Assembly: GCF_020740795.1 (NCBI RefSeq)
Contig: NC_067286.1
Span: 1,607,990 to 1,671,989 of the forward strand
DNA length: 64,000 bases
Origin: Apus apus
Lineage: Eukaryota; Chordata; Aves; Apodiformes; Apodidae
Reading direction: 5' to 3'
Part shown: positions 33,046-45,428 of the stretch, piece after piece
How positions within the stretch are numbered: the stretch's first letter is position 1
How the letters are laid out: every line of letters begins with the position of its first letter
Position numbers and translations under genes: made by a program
The notes under the pieces: generated by a model
Databases searched by the model: none
The model's input: the letters and a program-made list of their open reading frames with translations, nothing else
Told to the model about the DNA's origin: nothing

Positions 33046-35504
33046 CTTCACCTATCACTGCTGCCATCCTTCCAACCATCCCCTCAATCCTCCAGCTCTG
33101 CCTCAGGGTTTTTTTTTTTTATTTTAAAGTTTAGACTAATATGGCAAATATTTGACCATAGCTTATGGAAGGTGTCAATGAGAGCAACATCAGGCTCCCC
33201 TTTTCTTTGACAAGCAATCTTACAGGAACTTGATACTTGGGCTAAAGAGTTGAGTCTGTGTCTTGCATTTTCTCAATAGACATATGTGATAAGCAGTGAG
33301 AAGTAACCACAAACCTTTCTAAATTGTTGAATAATTTCCTGTTGTACTTCTTGTTTCAAATTTGGGCAGCAGTTGGCTAAGAGGCATCAGTCTCTAGTAC
33401 AGTTGTGACATTTTCTTGTGCTGTCAACACACAATAATAAGAACAAGTTAGTAAGAAATAAGAAAGTGTAAGAGAAATATTAGCTTAGGACAGAAAACAG
33501 AACTTGTATGTCTTGTTTCTTTACCTCCAGAATCTTTGATTGCAACAATAAGATGAATAAAAATCTTGCAAAGGGCCAGGTGTGATATTTATTTGAAATG
33601 CTTCCAGAAGAAATACCTGTCCAATAGTAAATAAAGTCTATCTATCTGCACAGTCACCATACAAGCAAACAAGCCAACCCATCTGCAAGGCAACAGTTCA
33701 GATAACCACACTCCAACATCTCTCTCCAGAGGCTACCCTAATAGCTATCCAATTTTTAGCTCCTTGTCCACTGGTGATTTCTGACAAAACTTCACATGCC
33801 TCTGGGATCTCATTACTCTTTACAGTCTCGTGCTTCTGCTGTGTGATCTACTTTAAATATTCCTAACACAGATTCCCCATCCTGTGAGAGATAATTGTTC
33901 TTGTAGATGCTCTTGGAAGGTGCTTTTTGCAGGATGAGAGATGTAGGTAGAGAGTCAGGCTGTTCTTTTCAGCCATGGTAGGTTTCAGGTTTGGCAGAGA
34001 TTTGGGCTGCTTTCACAACAGCTAAGCAGCCACTTGCAGCTGAGACATCTGCTGAAGCCACCTAAAGTGGTCAGAGGAGGTGATCAGAAGAGGTCATCAG
34101 GGGAGGAACAACACGTGAACTCTCGGGGACTGGCAAATATGAGCTGTGTAAGTGTGCTGATGTTCTTCCTTTGCTTTGTCCAGATGTCACTGAAATCCTG
34201 CCCTTGAAAACAGGCGGTTCTGGTGAGTGACTCTTGTGAGGTCCTTTTTATGAATCAGAAAAATCTCAATTAGAGGTTCTTCAGCATTGTTCTAGTTCAT
34301 GTCTTATTTGCTCTCCCTCCCAGTTATATGCCATTTCCAGACCTGTCAAAAGGGTGTTGTCAGTATTAGGGAGAGGACTCAGGAGCTTAAGACAGCTCAT
34401 CATCAGCCTTGTTTGAAGTGGACATGTCAGGCAGCAACGATTACAACACACACTTGTGTCTTCCCCACAGTGCTCTCCCTCTGCCTATGGAGGGGCATGA
34501 AGAGAGGGATGGAGACACTAAAGAGCCTTTCCTCTGCTGCCCGAGTTGGGGAGTAGCCCAGAGGTGAGGCAAAGAGCTCTGGAGAAGGAACTGAGTGTCC
34601 CATGGTAGTCAAATAGAATTCAGACCCCAAAGGGTCTGGTATCACAGACAAGGTTGGTTACACACTTGCCACCTCTGTCTTCACATGTAAATTGAGCACT
34701 AGTGATACTTGTGCTCATGGGAACGGCACAGAGCTGAATTCCTGGGAGTCTGTGAGTACAGGAGGGTCACCAGCCATGCAGTCATCACCCCAGAGCCACT
34801 ACAGGTGTATTTATGGTGTGTTCCTCACCAAGTCCAGCTTCCCCCCTACGCTGCTAACTCCCCCCCTCCCTGACCCAACACAACCTGGGTGAGGTTTACA
34901 AACTTCTGCTAATGCACCATGAATGGCAGTTAGCTCAAGATTAGTTCATTCATGTACTGTAGGAAAGGAAGACCATAAAAACACTGCCCAGCTCATTCTG
35001 TGGCTGAACTTACTCAGACCCATCACAGTCAGAGTGACAGTAAGGAGTAGTTCTGTTGCAGTCCTTTGGAGGACTGAAAAGGAAAGTACAGTCACTGCTT
35101 GTACAAGAACCTTCCTCAGGCTATGATCAAAGCATTGAGACTTGAATTATAACCACACTCTCTCTTTTGGTCAACTTTTATTTCCAAATGAACAGCATAG
35201 ACCAAAAGCGGGTTTGGAGGGGACCTGGTAATGAGTGAGGCAAAGGTGAGAATTAGGATTCTTGAGAGTGTTGTTTCTACCACCATCCTCAAATAAATAA
35301 TCTGAGTTTATTATATAGGTTAGTGATACATCCTGATTTGGGTATCACCTGTTTTTCCTTGAGGGAAGCATTGACTTTAAATGCAAACTGTCCCAAAAAG
35401 ACAGCAAGGGAAATATGTTTAGCATTTACCAGAGCAGTGGGCACTCTGTGTGGGCATTGATAATGTCTCGTGCCTCAAGCTGTAGCTGGCATCTCTTTTC
35501 TCAG
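33046..35504. other. intergenic, no gene seen
   Basis: About 2.4 kb with only short poly(T), poly(C) and AT-rich runs. It presumably contains an upstream noncoding exon for the OR at 35525. Confidence 0.45.
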
Positions 35505-35524
35505 GTCCTGTCTACAGGGTCTCC

Positions 35525-36454
35525 ATGGAGAACAGAAACAATGTGACAGAGTTCATCCTCCGTGGGCTGATCCAAGATAAGACAGCAGCAAAACTGTGCA
35601 TCGTGTTGTTCTTAGTCTTCTATGTCAGTATCATTCTTGGAAACCTGGCTATCATCATGACTATAAAGAGAAGTGAACAGCTGAACTCTCCCATGTACTT
35701 CTTCCTGAGCTACCTGTCTTTAGTAGACATCAGCTACTCCACTGTCACAGCTCCCAAACTGATTCATGACCTTCTTGTGGAGAAGAAGACCATCTCTTTT
35801 GCGGGCTGTGTAGCTCAGCTGTTTGCAGGCCATTTCTTTGGGTGCACTGAGATGTTCCTGCTGACAGTGATGGCCTATGACCGTTGCATTGCTATCTGCA
35901 AGCCCCTTCATTACACCACCGTTGTGAACAAGCAGGTTTGTAGCTGGCTGGTGGCAGCTTCTTGGGTGGGAGGCTTTGTTCACTCAGTGGTGCAGACCCT
36001 GCTGGTCATCCAGCTTCCATTTTGTGGGCCCAATCAGATTGACCACTTCTTCTGTGATGTTAACCCTTTACTGAAGCTGGCCTGCACTGACCCCTACATC
36101 ATTGGTGTCAGCGTGGCTGCCAATAGTGGTTTGATTTCCCTGAGCTGTTTTGTTGTGCTGGTTGTGTCCTATGCTGTCATCTTGGTTTCTCTGAGGACAC
36201 GCTCTTCTGAGGGGCGTCTCAAAGCATTCTATACGTGTACTTCCCACATCACTGCTGTGGTTCTGTTCTTTGGGCCCTGCATTTTTATCTACATGCGCCC
36301 TTCCACCACCTTCTCAGCAGACAAGATGGTCTCTGTGTTCTACACCACCATCACTCCTATGCTCAATCCCTTGATCTACACGGTCCGAAATAAGGAGGTG
36401 AAAAATGCCATGAAAAGGTTGTGGGGCAGAAAAGTGAAGGGGAGTGAGAAATGA
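35525..36454 (+). CDS. Olfactory receptor, family 4
   Basis: An intact 309-residue class II odorant receptor. It has the sequon NVT at Asn6, GN (39-40), PMYFFL (56-61), cysteines at 95 and 177, and [12 protein letters not shown] (278-289). Helix 3 ends MAYDRCIAIC (116-125), so the usual DRY is DRC, and helix 6 begins KAFYTCTSH (233-241) in place of KALSTCGSH. Both variants are tolerated in some ORs. The N-terminus MENRNNVTEFIL is like OR4C, while the middle is closer to the neighbour at 31424, so a tandem-duplicate origin within family 4 is likely. The ATG at 35525 lies 20 bp after a strong acceptor (CTCTTTTCTCAG, AG at 35503-35504). Confidence 0.95.
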   Translation: MENRNNVTEFILRGLIQDKTAAKLCIVLFLVFYVSIILGNLAIIMTIKRSEQLNSPMYFFLSYLSLVDISYSTVTAPKLIHDLLVEKKTISFAGCVAQLFAGHFFGCTEMFLLTVMAYDRCIAICKPLHYTTVVNKQVCSWLVAASWVGGFVHSVVQTLLVIQLPFCGPNQIDHFFCDVNPLLKLACTDPYIIGVSVAANSGLISLSCFVVLVVSYAVILVSLRTRSSEGRLKAFYTCTSHITAVVLFFGPCIFIYMRPSTTFSADKMVSVFYTTITPMLNPLIYTVRNKEVKNAMKRLWGRKVKGSEK

Positions 36455-37552
36455 AACGACACAGTGGATGTCTGTAAGGTGATGTGAGCTTGAGAAACCC
36501 AGGGCAGGGAAAGAGAAGTCTTCAGGAGAAACTTGCCAGGAATGCTGCTCTGTGTCTAGCACAGCTGCTCAGAATGGAGCTGACACTAAATTCAAGAGTT
36601 TATGTGAGATTATTGTCAGCTGCCAAACCTGAGCCTTGGGGGTGGTGTTGTGGCATTTACCTTCAGGCACCTCATTGTCGTATCTTGGGTATTTGACCAG
36701 GCTTCTCCTGGCATTAGGTAAAAATCCCAAGTGTTTTGAGGGGTTGTTCTTTCCTACTAGGTCCTAAAATCTCTGGAGAGTAGCATCTCCTCACATTTCT
36801 GCACAAAGGAGTGGTGGTGGTACCAGGCTTCCCAGAGTAGGCAAACCATTCAGTAGGCACAGCACTTGCAGCTTTTATCTCACGTATTTTGATGTGCTAA
36901 CATGACATGTCTGCAACTGAGCAAACCACTGGGGCAAGTCAGCAGCTTTTGGGCAGATGGGACTCATTTCAAGGCAAAACAGGACCAGGAGAGAAGGAGA
37001 AAGATATATTAGGTCTCTGCACGACAGGGAGGGATGGCAGATTGTACTGAAAAAACCAACAAAATAAACAAACCCCAAGATGTAAATATTAAAAACATTG
37101 TCTAGGCAGAGCATCCTGGAAGGTAGAGTGTGACCTTTCAGTCAGACACCCTGCAGCTACTCTGTAACCCATTCAGCTGGGAAATGGTGGCCCAATGTGT
37201 CTGCAAAATGGCTTGTTGCCTGCTGCTGGAACCAATCCCACCAGTGACATTCCTTTTCTGCTTGGGGCAAACACCTTGTTGTGAACTCTGCATTGTCACA
37301 TGCTGAAGCCATGAGTTAGCTATTAAATCTGGTATTAGCTGCAAGTTTGGTCATTTGCTGATGCTGAGAACAGGAGGGAAATCTTCCCTCCTTCCCCTGC
37401 CAGTGCTATTTCCAGTAAGAAGAATTACTACAACTCAGTAGTACCATGATTCAAAAGCTCACCAGGCTAAGAGCTGCAGTGGTGAGCCTGAATGTTCCCA
37501 TGTTCATGTGCATCTGCACCTGTGAAATGGGTGTAATTGAGCCTGTGTATTT
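36455..37552. other. intergenic, no gene seen
   Basis: OR 3' flank. An AATAAA lies at about 37061. No other gene is seen. Confidence 0.45.
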
Positions 37553-37777
37553 CCCCTCATTGCCCTTCCTTGCCCTCCCTTGTCCCTCCTTCCCTTCTTT
37601 GCCCTTCCTTGCCCTTCTTTGACCTTCCTTTCCCCTCCTTTCCTTTCATTGCCCTTCTTTGCTTTTCCTTGCCCTTGCTTTCCCCTGTTTTCCTGTCCTT
37701 TCCCTTTCTTTGCCCTCTTCTCTTCTCCTTTCCCTTCCATTCCCCTCCTTGCCCTTCCTTGCCCCTTCTCGCCCTTA
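37553..37777. repeat. polypyrimidine low-complexity tract
   Basis: About 225 bp of near-continuous C/T on the + strand made of irregular CCTTG, CCTTCC and CCTTTC units of about 10-11 bp. Mirror-like purine/pyrimidine tracts of this length can form triplex DNA. Open frames on both strands here are artefacts. Confidence 0.9.
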
Positions 37778-37998
37778 GACATTTGGAGGAAATTCTTTGC
37801 TGTGAGGGTGGGGAGAGCCTGGCCCAGGTTGCCCAGGGAAGCTGTGGCTGCCCCATCCCTGGCAGTGTTGAAGGGCAGGTTGGATGGGGCTGGGAGCAGC
37901 CTGGGCTGCTGGGAGGTGTCCCTGCCCATGCAGGGGGGTTGGAATTAGATGGTCTTTAAGCTTCCTTCCAACTCAAACCGTTCCATGGTTCTGTGTAT
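37778..37998 (+). mobile_element. CR1 LINE, 3' end
   Basis: Sense CR1 3' region (GGAGGAAATTCTTTGCTGTG, GGTTGCCCAGGGAAGCTGTG, GGCAGGTTGGATGGGGCTGG, CTTCCTTCCAACTCAAACC). Its truncated 5' end directly abuts the pyrimidine tract. Confidence 0.9.
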
Positions 37999-38771
37999 TT
38001 GGTGCTTTCTGGAGAATGTCCACCTCTCTTTTGTTCTCCTTCCTGCCCCTGGCTCTTCAAACACTCTTAATCTGAGCTGTCCATGACAGCAAATGTAAGA
38101 CATGCAAATTAATGCCCAGGTCCAAAAAACCCAAAACCCTCCTGTACTACAAACCTAAAAATTATGGCTATGCTTGCTTGGAGGGATTTCATGGAAAGGA
38201 GCTCTCTTCAGTTTATGTCACAGGTGACCTTTATGATCTATCAGGGCAGCAACCCAAGCAGGGTTAAAAACCACAGACATTGTCTGAGCCACAGCCCAGT
38301 GGAATAAGTGGGACAGTTTTCATAGCTTTATCTAGACACTGGGTGAAATGTCATGTTCTGGCCAATACTCTGGTGCTATTACTAGTCTGATCTGAGAGAC
38401 AGGTACCTCAGTGGAAATAGCAGAATTAAAGATGTCTCCATACTGAGATGCAACCAAGCTCTTAGTTGACAACAGAAAATATTCCTCATCTTCTTATTAA
38501 GAATGTTATTGTTTGATTGACATTTTCCTCAGCCATGTCCAGTATGGAAAGGCAGAAGAATCTCATGACTCTGGGCAATGCTTTTCTACTGCAAACTGAC
38601 TGATTGTAGCCAGGGCATGGAACTTCTAAAAACTTCTGTTGGCACTAATATTTTGGGAAGGGAAGCAGAGGAACAGGGTGGCCTTAAAATAGTTGACAGC
38701 TCCCTCATTTGCCTCAAGGTAATGGATGACACATGAAAATGCAACACAGCAAGTCCTCATTCCTTTCCCCT
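37999..38771. other. intergenic, no gene seen
   Basis: No gene or repeat recognised. Confidence 0.5.
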
Positions 38772-39745
38772 GTGTCGTAGTTTTGGGTCCAGCACCACAA
38801 CAAAGGAACAGCCCCGTGGCTGCTCACTCAGCTCCCCCCACACACACACCCTGGGATGAGGAGGACAAAGCTCATGGGTCGAGACAAAGGACAAGGAGGG
38901 TTCTTCACCGATGAAGGTCCCGGGCAAAACAGACTCACCTTGGGGAAAAATAAGAATTTCATTTCACACTCGTCAAACACCCACAGGACACAGACACACA
39001 CAGAGCAGGGCTTGCATATGTTACCCCCACCCCTCCCTTCTTCCCTGGCCCAAATCCCTTTGTTCCTGGGTTCTCTCCCTCCTTCCCCCCAGCGGCACAG
39101 GGGGATGGGGATGGGGTTTAGAGTCAGTTCACAGGCTGGTGGTTCCTGCTGCTCCTTCCTCCTCAGGAAGAAGGATTCCTCACAGTCCTTTCCTGCTTCC
39201 CCACGGGGTCCCTCCCATGGGTGACAGTCCTCCACCAACCTCTCCTCCTTGAGTCCTTCTCACGAAGTCCAGAGCTGCTCCAGCCTGGGCTTCCCACAGA
39301 GTCACGGGTGTTGCGAGAACAAACTCCCCTGAGTCCACAGAGTCCACAGGCAGCAAATCCTCTGGCCACAAAATCCAAGTCCAGTGGCCAAGTTCACCCC
39401 TCCTGCTGCCTTCAGGGAATGTTCCACCACGTTCCTGCATGAGTGCAGGGGCACAGCTGCCATCTCGCCATGGAAACTTCTGCTTGGGCACCTTCTTCCC
39501 CTTCCCCTCACCCACCACCAGCACCGCTCCCCTCCTCCAGCTCAGCTGTTCTCCCCCCAGGTGCCTCTCTGCCCAGGTGTTACAGCTGTTCTTTCCTATG
39601 TTAATGGCTGAGGGGCATCTATTGTCCCTCGAATGGATCTCTGTCTGGGTTTTGGAAGCAGGGGGAGCTTCTCAGCTTCTTACCTGAGCCACTCCTGGGG
39701 CCCTTCGCCCGCTACCAAAAAACCCACCAAACCAAACCAGAACAC
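38772..39745. mobile_element. solo LTR of an avian endogenous retrovirus
   Basis: About 970 bp resembling a frequent avian LTR family, probably ERVL-type. It opens with TGTCGTAGTTTTGGG, followed by a GCTCACTCAGCTCCCCCCA block, a CTCATGGGTCGAGACAAAG block, a long pyrimidine-rich middle with the motif CCCAGCGGCACAGGGGGATG, and ends near a CCCGCTACCAAAAAACC block. No internal retroviral region flanks it on either side, so it is a solo LTR fossil of considerable age. Exact ends and target-site duplications were not resolved. Confidence 0.65.
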
Positions 39746-42582
39746 CATGGTGGTAAAATTAGAAGTAAAACATCACTTTCTGGGCAAAGAATTATCATCA
39801 TTTCTCCATGTTTCCAGACAGAAGAAGAAGAGAAAGAGGGAACAATCACTGACAGAAGAGGAAGGTTCATCTTCTCTGGTGTTAGGGGGTACAAACAGAT
39901 AGATTTCCAGGTTCTTGGAAGAGGCTGCTTCTTTCACTTCCCAAAGATGTAGCAACAATTGCCATAAAATTCAGTAACCACATTTCTCCTTTTGCTAGAC
40001 TGCTTTCAGAGACTAGTTTCCCATCTTTAAAGCTCATGCCTTGTGATGGCTTCACCTTGGCCAGCTGCTGAATGCCCACCCAGCCCCTTTCTCACTCTGC
40101 TGCCTGTAAGAGGACAGGAGGAGGCAAGGAAATGAAAAGCTTGTGGGTTGAGATAAAGATGGGGGATCTCACACCAATTAACATCATGGGCAGAAAAATC
40201 AGCTCAAGCTGATTTGAAGCTGAGCCATAGTTCTCAGTGGGAGCTGACACCCCTGACAGCTTTGATCTGCCCAGACTTTCCTTTATCTTGGGGAATGAAC
40301 ATTCAATGAAGTTTATCTTTACATCCCGTCCTGACCAGGCTTTGATCCCTGAGTGGCTGCACTTTCCCACCAGTGCTGCCTCTCCCAGCTCTGCAGCTTA
40401 TCTCAGTCAACACTTCAGGGTGCCCAACACTCAGTGCAGGGCCAGGCAGTACAACCCTACATTGATGGTTCATTACTAGAGATTTATTCCTTCCATACAA
40501 AGGACTTCTGACTGGTTAGAAGTGTGTGGTGTCTTATCCGCTCTCCAGGTCTCTGAGCTCAGAAGGTCACGGAGCAAACTGGTTTCCTGTTGCACACCAA
40601 GGGACCCAAGCACTAGGAGTGTTTAATAAGGCCCTCAGGTGGTTGCTTGGAGCTTGGGAATAACACAGTTCTCACAGGTCCAATTCCATGAGCAGGAAAC
40701 TGTCTTTTGCCTCTGTTTGGTACCCAGTGCATTACAGCAGTATTTATATGTTGTACCAGGATGGGATGACTTCAGGAAGAAGGAAGATGTGGGAGGTCAG
40801 TTCAGAAAGCCATAGGAGTGTTGCCTCATTGGATCTCTCCATCTAAATGATAAATGGACAATGGGGCATTGACATCAGCACAGTAAAAGTTGCCTGTAGC
40901 CTGTCAGGAAAAGAAAAGTTGCTTGGAAACCTGAAACTAATTTCTATGCAGCAAGACACCTCAACAAGGATATGGCAGTTATGAGCAGGAGGAGGAGGAG
41001 TGGAACAAAGCCTTGACCTGTTGGATAAGCAACCTGAAACAGACTTGGAGTGAATGACTGAAAACATTTTCAGGCAACACATGCTGTGGAGTTCAGACTG
41101 GAGAGTTCATGTTGTGTCAACATACAGTAACTTGGTACAGTAGAAACCTTTTTCCCTCTGCTTTATTTATGTTCTTTGCGCCAGTCAGGGCGTATTAAAG
41201 CACGTGTGTGTGGTTGTGTTTCTTTCTGTGGGAGGCAGAGAGAAATGCTTGGCAGTCTGTTGAAAAATAAGCAGAAAAATGCAAAGGCTACCTTGACATT
41301 TTGCTCATTTGAATCCTTCAAGGCAGTTTCCTTTATTGCTGATTTCAAGGTAGACTTCTGCTCTCCATTTCCACTGAAGGACAGATGTTCTGTAACTCAT
41401 CTCACTGTCATGTGATGGTCCAAACAAGGGAAACTGAGTCATGTCTTTAAGGTGTTTATTCCTCTGAACCTACTATACAGGGAGCCAGAGATATTGTGCT
41501 CCAACTGTGATGCCTCTTCTGCAGGTGTCTGCCTGACACAACATCAGGGATGGCTCCAGACAGTTCACCCTCTGCAGCTGGAATACTCCTGGGCCCTTGG
41601 GAGACTCCAAGAGGAAAAAGTGGGATCTAGTGCTGTCATTTGCAGACATAACCTGAATTATCCATGAAGCAAACCTGTTTGATGGCAAAGAAAAACAGCT
41701 TTTGAGAACTACCAGACAGTGCTCAAGAGCAGAGCAGGACCTGAGGGAAGTGCTCAGCTATTAGCAAAAGGCAACTGAGGCAGGTATGAAAAACAGCCAC
41801 TGCTTTCTTGGTAGGAATCTCCTTCTTGCTGACTTACAAACTCTTAGGCAGAAAGGAACAGCTGAAGGATTTTCTGGTGTTTTTGTAAATGAGAATGAAC
41901 ATTCTTCTGCTGGTCACATTTTAACCTTCACAAGTAATGAGTGTATTTGTCTACTGAAGAACTTTAAAAATTACTCTGAGGTAGAGAAACTGTGCAAAGT
42001 TTTGCAGGTTCCATTTTTTCAGGAGAGCTGCTAGCTCAGTGGAGAAGAATACCAGAAAAAACCTCCCAAGCCTGGTTTCTGTGCATGTTATTTCGAATTT
42101 CAGAGTGGCCAATCTGACTGGAGAGGACCAGTAATTGGAGGAACACAATGAGGAGCAGAACACAGCCCAGCTCATGGTTGAGCCATGGATGGTAGCCACG
42201 ATGCTTGAGCGTGGCAAACATTCCGTTCCATCCTGGCACTTTAAACTCCCAGCAGGTAAAGGGACACAGGCAGCATTTTTCCAGCATTTGTGGCTCTGTG
42301 AGAGTAGGATGTGGTTCCTGACAGCACGGGTGCACACACAGTCACACCAACTACACTGCAGAAGAGCAGTGGTCAGAGTGAGTTCAGGGGTGACAAGTGT
42401 GGACCTGGAAAGGGAGTGGGAAGGCAGGAGAGAGGCCATCAGTGCTCTTTGCAAATACTCTTACCACGATCTATGATGTGACACTGTGCTTTCTGTAGCA
42501 GGTAGAACACCAGTAAATACATTCTGCTCTCATCAGCCATGATCCCTGGAGCTGTGACACGTCCCCTTCTCTTCCTGGCCAG
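39746..42582. other. intergenic, no gene seen
   Basis: About 2.8 kb with no recognised gene or element. The acceptor of the following OR is at its end. Confidence 0.45.
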
Positions 42583-42630
42583 CCCATGACTTCACCCCAC
42601 ACCTGTGCTATGGGAGCCTGGGCTGAAGCC

Positions 42631-43557
42631 ATGGCACTGGGAAATTTCTCCCAGGTGACTGAATTCATCCTCCTTGGGCTTTCTGATAACAGGGAGCGGC
42701 AAATCCTCTTCTTCACCATCTTCTTGCTGGCCTATGCCATGGTTCTGCTGGGGAACCTCCTCATCATTGTGACAGTCAGGACTGACCCCAAGCTCTCCTC
42801 ACCCATGTACTTTCTCCTGTGCAATTTGTCCTTCATAGATATCTGCTACACCTCTGTCACCTCTCCCAGGATGCTGGTGGACCTGCTCTCCCAGAGGAAG
42901 ACCATTTCCTTTGGAGACTGTGTAGCCCAGCTGTTTTTTCTGCACTTTGTTGGGGCATCAGAGATGTTCCTCCTGACCGTGATGGCATACGACCGCTACG
43001 CTGCCATCTGCAAGCCCCTGCACTACACAGTCCTCATGAGCAGGCAAGTGTGCTGGGTCCTGGTGGCTGCCTGCTGGGCAGGGGGCTTCCTCCACTCCCT
43101 TGTCCAGACTCTGCTCACCATCCAGCTCCCCTTCTGTGGCCCTAACACCATAGACAGCTACTTCTGTGATGTGCCTCCTGTCATTCGCCTGGCCTGCACG
43201 GACATCTATGTCACCGAGTGGCTCATGGCTTCCAACAGTGGCTTAATATCCCTGGTTTGCTTTCTGGTGCTGGTCACATCTTACACCTTCATCCTGGTCA
43301 CAGTCAGGGTCCGCTTCACCAAGGGGCACTGGAAGGCTCTCTCTACCTGTGGCTCACATGTGATGGTGGTCACCATCTTCTTTGTACCCTGCATCTTCAT
43401 CTACCTCCGGCCCTTTTCTACCTTCCCCTCTGACAAGCACATCTGTGTGGTCTACACTGTCCTCTCCCCAGTGATGAACCCCCTCATCTATACCCTGAGG
43501 AACAACGAGGTGAAGGCCTCCATGTGGAAGTTGTGGAAGCACCAAAGAGTCTTCTGA
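42631..43557 (+). CDS. Olfactory receptor, family 4 (OR4D-like)
   Basis: An intact 308-residue class II odorant receptor from [19 protein letters not shown]. It has the sequon NFS at Asn5, GN (41-42), SPMYFLL (57-63), cysteines at 97 and 179, MAYDRYAAIC (118-127), SY (217-218), KALSTCGSH (235-243) and [12 protein letters not shown] (280-291). Two in-frame ATGs upstream (42586 and 42610) would add 15 or 7 residues. I chose 42631 because it aligns with the usual OR N-terminus, but a strong acceptor (AG at 42581-42582) places 42586 only four bases into the exon, so initiation at 42610 or 42631 is likelier. The segment FVPCIFIYLRPF and the SNSGL loop recall OR4D, but the subfamily is uncertain. 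An AATAAA is at 44659-44664. Confidence 0.93.
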   Translation: MALGNFSQVTEFILLGLSDNRERQILFFTIFLLAYAMVLLGNLLIIVTVRTDPKLSSPMYFLLCNLSFIDICYTSVTSPRMLVDLLSQRKTISFGDCVAQLFFLHFVGASEMFLLTVMAYDRYAAICKPLHYTVLMSRQVCWVLVAACWAGGFLHSLVQTLLTIQLPFCGPNTIDSYFCDVPPVIRLACTDIYVTEWLMASNSGLISLVCFLVLVTSYTFILVTVRVRFTKGHWKALSTCGSHVMVVTIFFVPCIFIYLRPFSTFPSDKHICVVYTVLSPVMNPLIYTLRNNEVKASMWKLWKHQRVF

Positions 43558-45272
43558 GACAAGCTGGGTGTGCAGCAAACCTGCAGCTCCTTTCCTACCA
43601 GACCTTTGGGAGAACAAGGCATGGGAACGGGGTTGGAATCCAACATGGAGGGCAATATCTGAAGTCCAAAAGATGTTTAGTTCCTGTGAGGGAATTTACC
43701 TGACCTGGGTTTCTTCGGACCCGTAGATTTCATTGCTGTTCTTATCTGTTTTTTGGGCTTTAAGTTCCTTTAGTCCACCGATGGATTTTTCACTCAGATG
43801 AGAGGTTTTTAAAGTTTCTACCACTCACCCAGCTGTGCAATGAACGTGGCAGTTTCTGATGCCAAGGAGGACATCCTTCTCTGCACCCTCAAAGAGAAGT
43901 TATGAGGACCAGACTCTTGATCACAGAGCGACAACGTTCTGCAGCGACCTTTGTGAGGCAGTGACTGAATCAGAGATCTTGCCTGGGCCGAGCTCAGATG
44001 TTTGGGCTGAAATTCTAAGGGAAAAGGAATTATGCTGTGGACTATGTCAAGTCCAAACAACAACTATTTGAGCCCTGGATCTGCACGAGTGGGAAACATT
44101 GAGCAGCCTCTGAACATTGCTTGGGAAGAGTTAAACCACCCTTACACAGCAGAACTTGCACTAACATTGTTGCAGTTCATTAGGCAACATGGAGACATTT
44201 TTCAGGCATGGATAATTCTTTTCCTTGAATGATGAACCAGAAAGATCTGAAGGTCTTTCTCAGTGTCATTTCCCCCCCTCTGTTGTCTTGCCTTTGCTTT
44301 TCCATGTTTGTTTCCATGATATTCCTGTTTCTCATAAAAATGGATGGACTCTTCCCATCACCACAACCATTCCTCTGCCAGGGCAAGTGATTACAGCCTA
44401 TTCAAGAAGCATTTCAGATCCCTTCTTAAGACATGACCTACCATTACCACAAAAATCTGCTGATATAGGAGTTCTGAAGCCTGAGTGACTCTTTTTTTCC
44501 CCCACATTATTGGTGAAAGAAAATAATTTCCTCTACTTCAGCTCCAAAACCATTAGGTGTGTGGAAAAGACTGTGCTGTCCACAGTGGCTCTTAGTTTTC
44601 AGGCTGTTTCTGGAGTCTTGGGCTGCTTCTTACAGGCATTTCCTGAATCATCTGAAATAATAAAGTCAGTTTATATTTAAAACTGGGCTTCAATTTAGCA
44701 AAAAATCATTTCAGGACAATGTGGAACTCAAATGAGGTAACTGGCAGCACTGTAAAAATGAAAAGGAGATCCCAAACAAGCTTGCATCAGGTTAACAGTG
44801 GAACTTTTGTGTGTGTCTTTAGACTTTGGGAGATCAAAAGTCTGCAGGGAAATCTGGCAAGTAACCCAGTCCCTACCAGAGAGATTTACACTTACACAGC
44901 AGCTTCTCTTGGGTTGTACAAGAACTGCTGAAACGCTCACTGGGGTGATTTCCCAAGTTGGGAAGCAAGCAGCTCAGGCCGTGTTGAAATCTGCTGTTGT
45001 AGCAGAACTGAGCAGTGGAAATGACAGCATGACTGGCTTCTGGCATGAGGAAGACACTGGAAATGTGAAACAGGTCTTTCACCACTTGCTGCCAAGACCT
45101 GAAGAACACAAATTTCACACTAAGCAGCGTAACTGCTGAATCCCCTCTTGCAAAAAGCAAGAATTAGTTGGGGTTGGTTGGGGTTTTTTTGACCTTAGTG
45201 GGTGTTCTGTGTCAAAGGTCTTTCAAACCTTAGTCCCACAGGGCAGCAGGGCTGTGCCTGGCACAATCAATG
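43558..45272. other. OR 3' flank, no gene seen
   Basis: About 1.7 kb without a second gene. Candidate poly(A) signal at 44659-44664. Confidence 0.45.
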
Positions 45273-45428
45273 TCATAGAACCTTGGAATGGTTTGGACTG
45301 GGAGGGATCTTAAAGATCATTTAGATCCAACCCCCCTGCATGGGCAGGGACACCTCCCACCAGCCCAGGTTGCTCCAAGCCCCATCCAACCTGCCCTTCA
45401 CCAGGGATGGGGCAGCCACAGCTTCCCT
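45273..45428 (-). mobile_element. CR1 LINE, 3' end
   Basis: Antisense CR1 3' terminus: CATAGAACCTTGGAATGGTTTG, then GGGAGGGATCTTAAAGATCA, then the GGGCAGGGACACCTCCCACC and GGGATGGGGCAGCCACAGC blocks. It is 5' truncated at about 155 bp and close in sequence to the copy at 56090. Confidence 0.9.

Noticed and set aside
37504-37959. Lys/Glu/Gly-rich and Pro/Leu/Ser-rich frames on both strands
   Set aside because: They are translations of a polypyrimidine tract and an adjoining CR1 fragment.
38828-39524. Several frames over the LTR
   Set aside because: They fall within a noncoding LTR fossil and are not genes.
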